DNA from: an uncultured Paracoccaceae bacterium
Lineage (GTDB): Bacteria; Pseudomonadota; Alphaproteobacteria; Rhodobacterales; Rhodobacteraceae
Direction of reading: 5' to 3'
NCBI GenBank assembly: GCA_958439195.1
Contig: OY288160.1
Location: 124,001-188,000, forward strand
Length of the DNA: 64,000 nucleotides
Part shown: in pieces, positions 61,553-64,000 of the stretch
Numbering within the stretch: position 1 is the stretch's first letter
How the letters are laid out: each line of letters begins with the position of its first letter
Notes under the pieces: model-generated
What the model was told of the DNA's origin: nothing
Database searches by the model: none
Seen by the model: only the letters and a program-made list of their open reading frames with translations
Position numbers and translations under genes: made by a program

Positions 61553-62326
61553 ATGGAAAATGTGCCTGTCGTCAATTTGCCCGCCATTGCCGCACCTGAC
61601 CGCCGAGCCGAGATCAAGGCTTTGGCGCGGCGCTATCGCCGGGCCAACGGGCCGGTCATGACCTTGGTCAACCGGCTTGGCGGCACGTTGGAGGGGCGGC
61701 TGGGCGCTTTGCCCGATGGGGTGAAGGCGCAGATTGGGGCGGTGACGGAGCGTGCGCTGCTGGCGGCGCATGGTCTGGCGGGGGCGGGGGACCGTGCGCC
61801 GGACCTTGGGCGGCAGGGACCGTTGGCGGCGGCGATGCTGACCGGGGCGATGGGCGGGGCCGGGGGGCTGGCCACATCGGTGGCGGAACTGCCGGTGACC
61901 ATCACGGTGATCCTGCATGCCATCCGCCGCGCGGCGCGCGAGGCGGGATATGACCCGGATGATCCGGCGATCCGGGCGGAATGTCTGCGGGTGTTTTCCG
62001 CCGGCAGCCCGCTGGCATCGGATGATGGGGTGAACACGTCGTTCCTGTCGGCACGGCTGACGGTGACGGGGCCGGCTATTGCGCAGGTCGCCCGCAGCGT
62101 CGCGCCGCGACTGGCAGCGGCGTTGGGGCAGAAGCTGGCGACACAGGCGGTGCCGGTTCTGGGCGCGGTGGCGGGGGCCACGCTGAACGCGGCTTTCCTG
62201 CGCTATTACCGTGAGATGGCCGAGATCCGCTTTGCCCTGCTGCGGCTGGCGGAACAGCATGGGGCGGAACCGATCCTTGCGGCCTTTGCCGATGCTGTGA
62301 CGCCACCCAAGGTGACAAAGGTCTGA
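61553..62326 (+). CDS. EcsC-family protein
   Basis: 257 residues. The middle and end (ATSVAELPVTITVILHAIRRAAREAGYD, SARLTVTGPAIAQVARSVAPRLAAALGQKLATQAVPVLGAVAGATLNAAFLRYY) match the EcsC family, helical proteins with glycine/alanine-rich membrane-associated stretches. EcsC was named from a Bacillus ABC locus; its biochemical role is not known. Start ATG 61553 chosen for position relative to family; no strong ribosome-binding site (GACGGG). Confidence 0.82.
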   Translation: MENVPVVNLPAIAAPDRRAEIKALARRYRRANGPVMTLVNRLGGTLEGRLGALPDGVKAQIGAVTERALLAAHGLAGAGDRAPDLGRQGPLAAAMLTGAMGGAGGLATSVAELPVTITVILHAIRRAAREAGYDPDDPAIRAECLRVFSAGSPLASDDGVNTSFLSARLTVTGPAIAQVARSVAPRLAAALGQKLATQAVPVLGAVAGATLNAAFLRYYREMAEIRFALLRLAEQHGAEPILAAFADAVTPPKVTKV

Positions 62327-62455
62327 TCTTTTTACGGGCCTGATCCCGGCAAAAGCCTGATCGTGCCGTGGATCGGGCATCGGACTTGGCAGCCGCATTC
62401 TTTGGCGGGCGCATGAGGGCGGATTTTCGGGCCTGGGCGGACCGTCCCTGTTCGG

Positions 62456-64000
62456 TCATTCCGGCTGGTTGGACAGCCATTCCATCAGCGCGGGGCGCAC
62501 GCTTTCGGCGCCGTCGGCGATGGCACGGTCGATGACCGCGCGGGCCTCGGTCAGGTCGACCCGGCGCAGCAGGGCCTTGACCGGGCCGACGGAGGCCGGG
62601 CGCATGGACAGGGCGCGCAGACCCAGGGCGGCGAAGGCCAGCGCCTCGATCGGGCGGCCGGCATCTTCGCCGCAGAAGGACAGGGGCGTGCCGGTTTCCG
62701 CGCAGCGGGCGATGATGTGGGACAGGAAGTGCAGGAAGGACACGTTCAGCGTGTCATACCGGCGGCGGACCCGTTCGTTTTCACGATCCGCCGCAAAGAA
62801 GAACTGCTTCAGGTCATTGCCACCGATGGAGACGAAATCCGTCAATTCGAAAAACGCGCGCGGGGCGTAGGCGAGGCTGGGGGTTTCCAGCATTGCGCCC
62901 ACCTCGACCCGTTCGGGGACGGTGTGGCCCAGACTGCGTTCGCGGTGCAATTCGCTGATCACCTGGGCGCGGGCGGTCTGGAATTCGGACAGTTCGGTGA
63001 TGAAGGGGAACATCACGGTCAGCGGGCGGCCTTTGGCGGCGCGGATCAGCGCCTGCAACTGCATGCGCAACACGCCGGGTTTGTCCAGCCCCACACGGAT
63101 GGCGCGCCAGCCCATCGCAGGGTTGGGTTCATCCTGCGGTTTCATGTAGGGCAGCACCTTGTCGGACCCGATGTCAAGCGTGCGGAAGGCCACGCGCTTG
63201 CCCTGCGCGGCATCCATGACGCGGGCGTAAAGTGCTGCCAGTTCGGCGCGTTGGGGCATCTTGTTGCGGACAAGGAATTGCAATTCGGTGCGGAAGAGGC
63301 CGACACCTTCGGCACCCGACCCATCCAGACTGGGCAGGTCGGCCATCAGGCCCGCGTTCATCATCAGGCTGGTGACGGTGCCGCATTTCGACAGGGCGGG
63401 CAGGCCCCGCAGGCTGCTGTAGCGTTGCTGGGCGGCGGCCTGCATGGCGATCTTGTCGCGGAAGGCGCGGGCGACGGTTTCTTCGGGGCGCAGGTGGACG
63501 ATGCCTTGATCACCATCGACAAGGATTTGGTCGCCGTTCAGCGCCTCATTGGTGATGCGGTCGGCATGGATCACCAGCGGGATGGCGAGCGCACGGGCGA
63601 CGATGGCGGCATGGCTGCCGACAGAGCCTTCCTCCAGCACCACGCCCTTGAGCTTGCGGCCATATTCCAGCAGCTCTGCCGGGCCGATATTGCGCGCCAC
63701 AAGGACCGGATTGTCGGGCATTTCGGCGCCCGTGTCCTGGCCCTGGCCGGTCAGGATGCGCAAAAGGCGGTTCGACAGATCGTCCAGATCGTGCAGGCGT
63801 TCGCGCAGATAGGCATCCGGCACCTGTTCCAGACGCGCGCGGGTGGCGGATTGTTCCTTTTCCACCGCTGCTTCGGCCGACAGACCGCGGGCGATGTCAT
63901 CCTCCATCCGGCGCAGCCAGCCGCGCGAATGGGCAAACATGCGATAGGCTTCCAGCACCGCCTTCTGATCCTTGTCGAGGCTTTCGGCTGACAGCAGGTC
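62456..64000 (-). CDS. ptsP: Phosphoenolpyruvate-protein phosphotransferase PtsP (EI-Ntr), 3' part
   Basis: 514 residues visible; the frame is open to the window edge, so the N-terminal GAF domain is outside. The phosphohistidine loop GSHAAIVARALAIP is present, then the PEP-binding barrel with GVGLFRTELQFLV, MFPFITELSEF, GAMLETPSLAY and SIGGNDLKQFFFAADREN. It starts the nitrogen phosphotransferase chain (PtsP-NPr-EIIA-Ntr), a regulatory system in alphaproteobacteria. The last segment ends VRPALMEWLSNQPE. An apparent start at 63958 is a GTG inside the gene. Confidence 0.93.
   Translation of the reverse strand, partial: DLLSAESLDKDQKAVLEAYRMFAHSRGWLRRMEDDIARGLSAEAAVEKEQSATRARLEQVPDAYLRERLHDLDDLSNRLLRILTGQGQDTGAEMPDNPVLVARNIGPAELLEYGRKLKGVVLEEGSVGSHAAIVARALAIPLVIHADRITNEALNGDQILVDGDQGIVHLRPEETVARAFRDKIAMQAAAQQRYSSLRGLPALSKCGTVTSLMMNAGLMADLPSLDGSGAEGVGLFRTELQFLVRNKMPQRAELAALYARVMDAAQGKRVAFRTLDIGSDKVLPYMKPQDEPNPAMGWRAIRVGLDKPGVLRMQLQALIRAAKGRPLTVMFPFITELSEFQTARAQVISELHRERSLGHTVPERVEVGAMLETPSLAYAPRAFFELTDFVSIGGNDLKQFFFAADRENERVRRRYDTLNVSFLHFLSHIIARCAETGTPLSFCGEDAGRPIEALAFAALGLRALSMRPASVGPVKALLRRVDLTEARAVIDRAIADGAESVRPALMEWLSNQPE

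Noticed and set aside
62717..63991. 424-codon open frame opposite ptsP
   Set aside because: Antisense shadow of ptsP.

Overview
The window is a piece of a high-GC alphaproteobacterial chromosome, most probably a member of the Rhodobacterales (Roseobacter/Rhodobacter relatives). The lineage is suggested by an RNase E with an insertion in its S1 domain, ClpXP adaptor SspB, EI-Ntr (PtsP), small DUF4169 and ribbon-helix-helix genes behind fumC, a DddL-type DMSP lyase and a full set of methylated-amine genes (tmm, dmmDABC, tdm). No integrase, intact transposase, CRISPR array or replication origin was found.

Layout. 0-3.3 kb: end of an MscS channel gene, an alanyl-tRNA editing protein, tRNA-Ser(GGA), then an island-like segment with a cysteine-rich secreted protein and the orphan C-terminal domain of a type ISP restriction-modification enzyme. 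3.9-8.2 kb: a flavin-fold protein plus a split-barrel/GAF regulator, then a BBE-type FAD oxidase with a cytochrome c. 8.4-14.3 kb: an ABC exporter-type operon with a CrtC/AttH lipocalin-like protein, and EptA. 14.7-22.4 kb: a polyamine-type ABC importer, a nitrilase-fold amidase and a trimethylamine/histamine-dehydrogenase-type flavoenzyme in one operon, divergent from a LuxR-type regulator with a perfect 16-bp palindrome between them. 22.6-27.4 kb: receiver protein, Hpt, membrane histidine kinase, OB-like small protein, acyl-homoserine-lactone synthase and a receiver/degenerate-GGDEF protein, a possible quorum-sensing phosphorelay locus.

27.8-41.6 kb is a methylated-amine region: trimethylamine monooxygenase, an ammonium-transporter family protein, a 54-residue membrane peptide, an APC permease, dimethylamine monooxygenase genes dmmDABC, a GlxA/AraC regulator, an EamA transporter and TMAO demethylase. 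Together they would take trimethylamine to TMAO, dimethylamine and monomethylamine, with formaldehyde passed to tetrahydrofolate. No TMAO transporter or monomethylamine (gma/mgs/mgd) genes lie in the window.

41.7-64 kb is mostly housekeeping: purQ, a DctB/DctD pair whose regulator lacks GAFTGA, rne, tusA, ccdA, an alpha/beta-hydrolase coupled to a cytochrome P450, fumC, sspB, chrA (one frameshift), apt, an M15 peptidase (one frameshift), mtnP, dddL, a flavin reductase, a GNAT acetyltransferase, an EcsC-family gene and the 3' part of ptsP. Apt and MtnP together serve adenine and methylthioadenosine salvage; DddL with the amine genes points to use of marine osmolytes. Two arrays of 12-bp repeats (before rne and before apt) and several perfect palindromes are unexplained regulatory candidates. 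All assignments come from reading sequence and remembered families; no searches were run.
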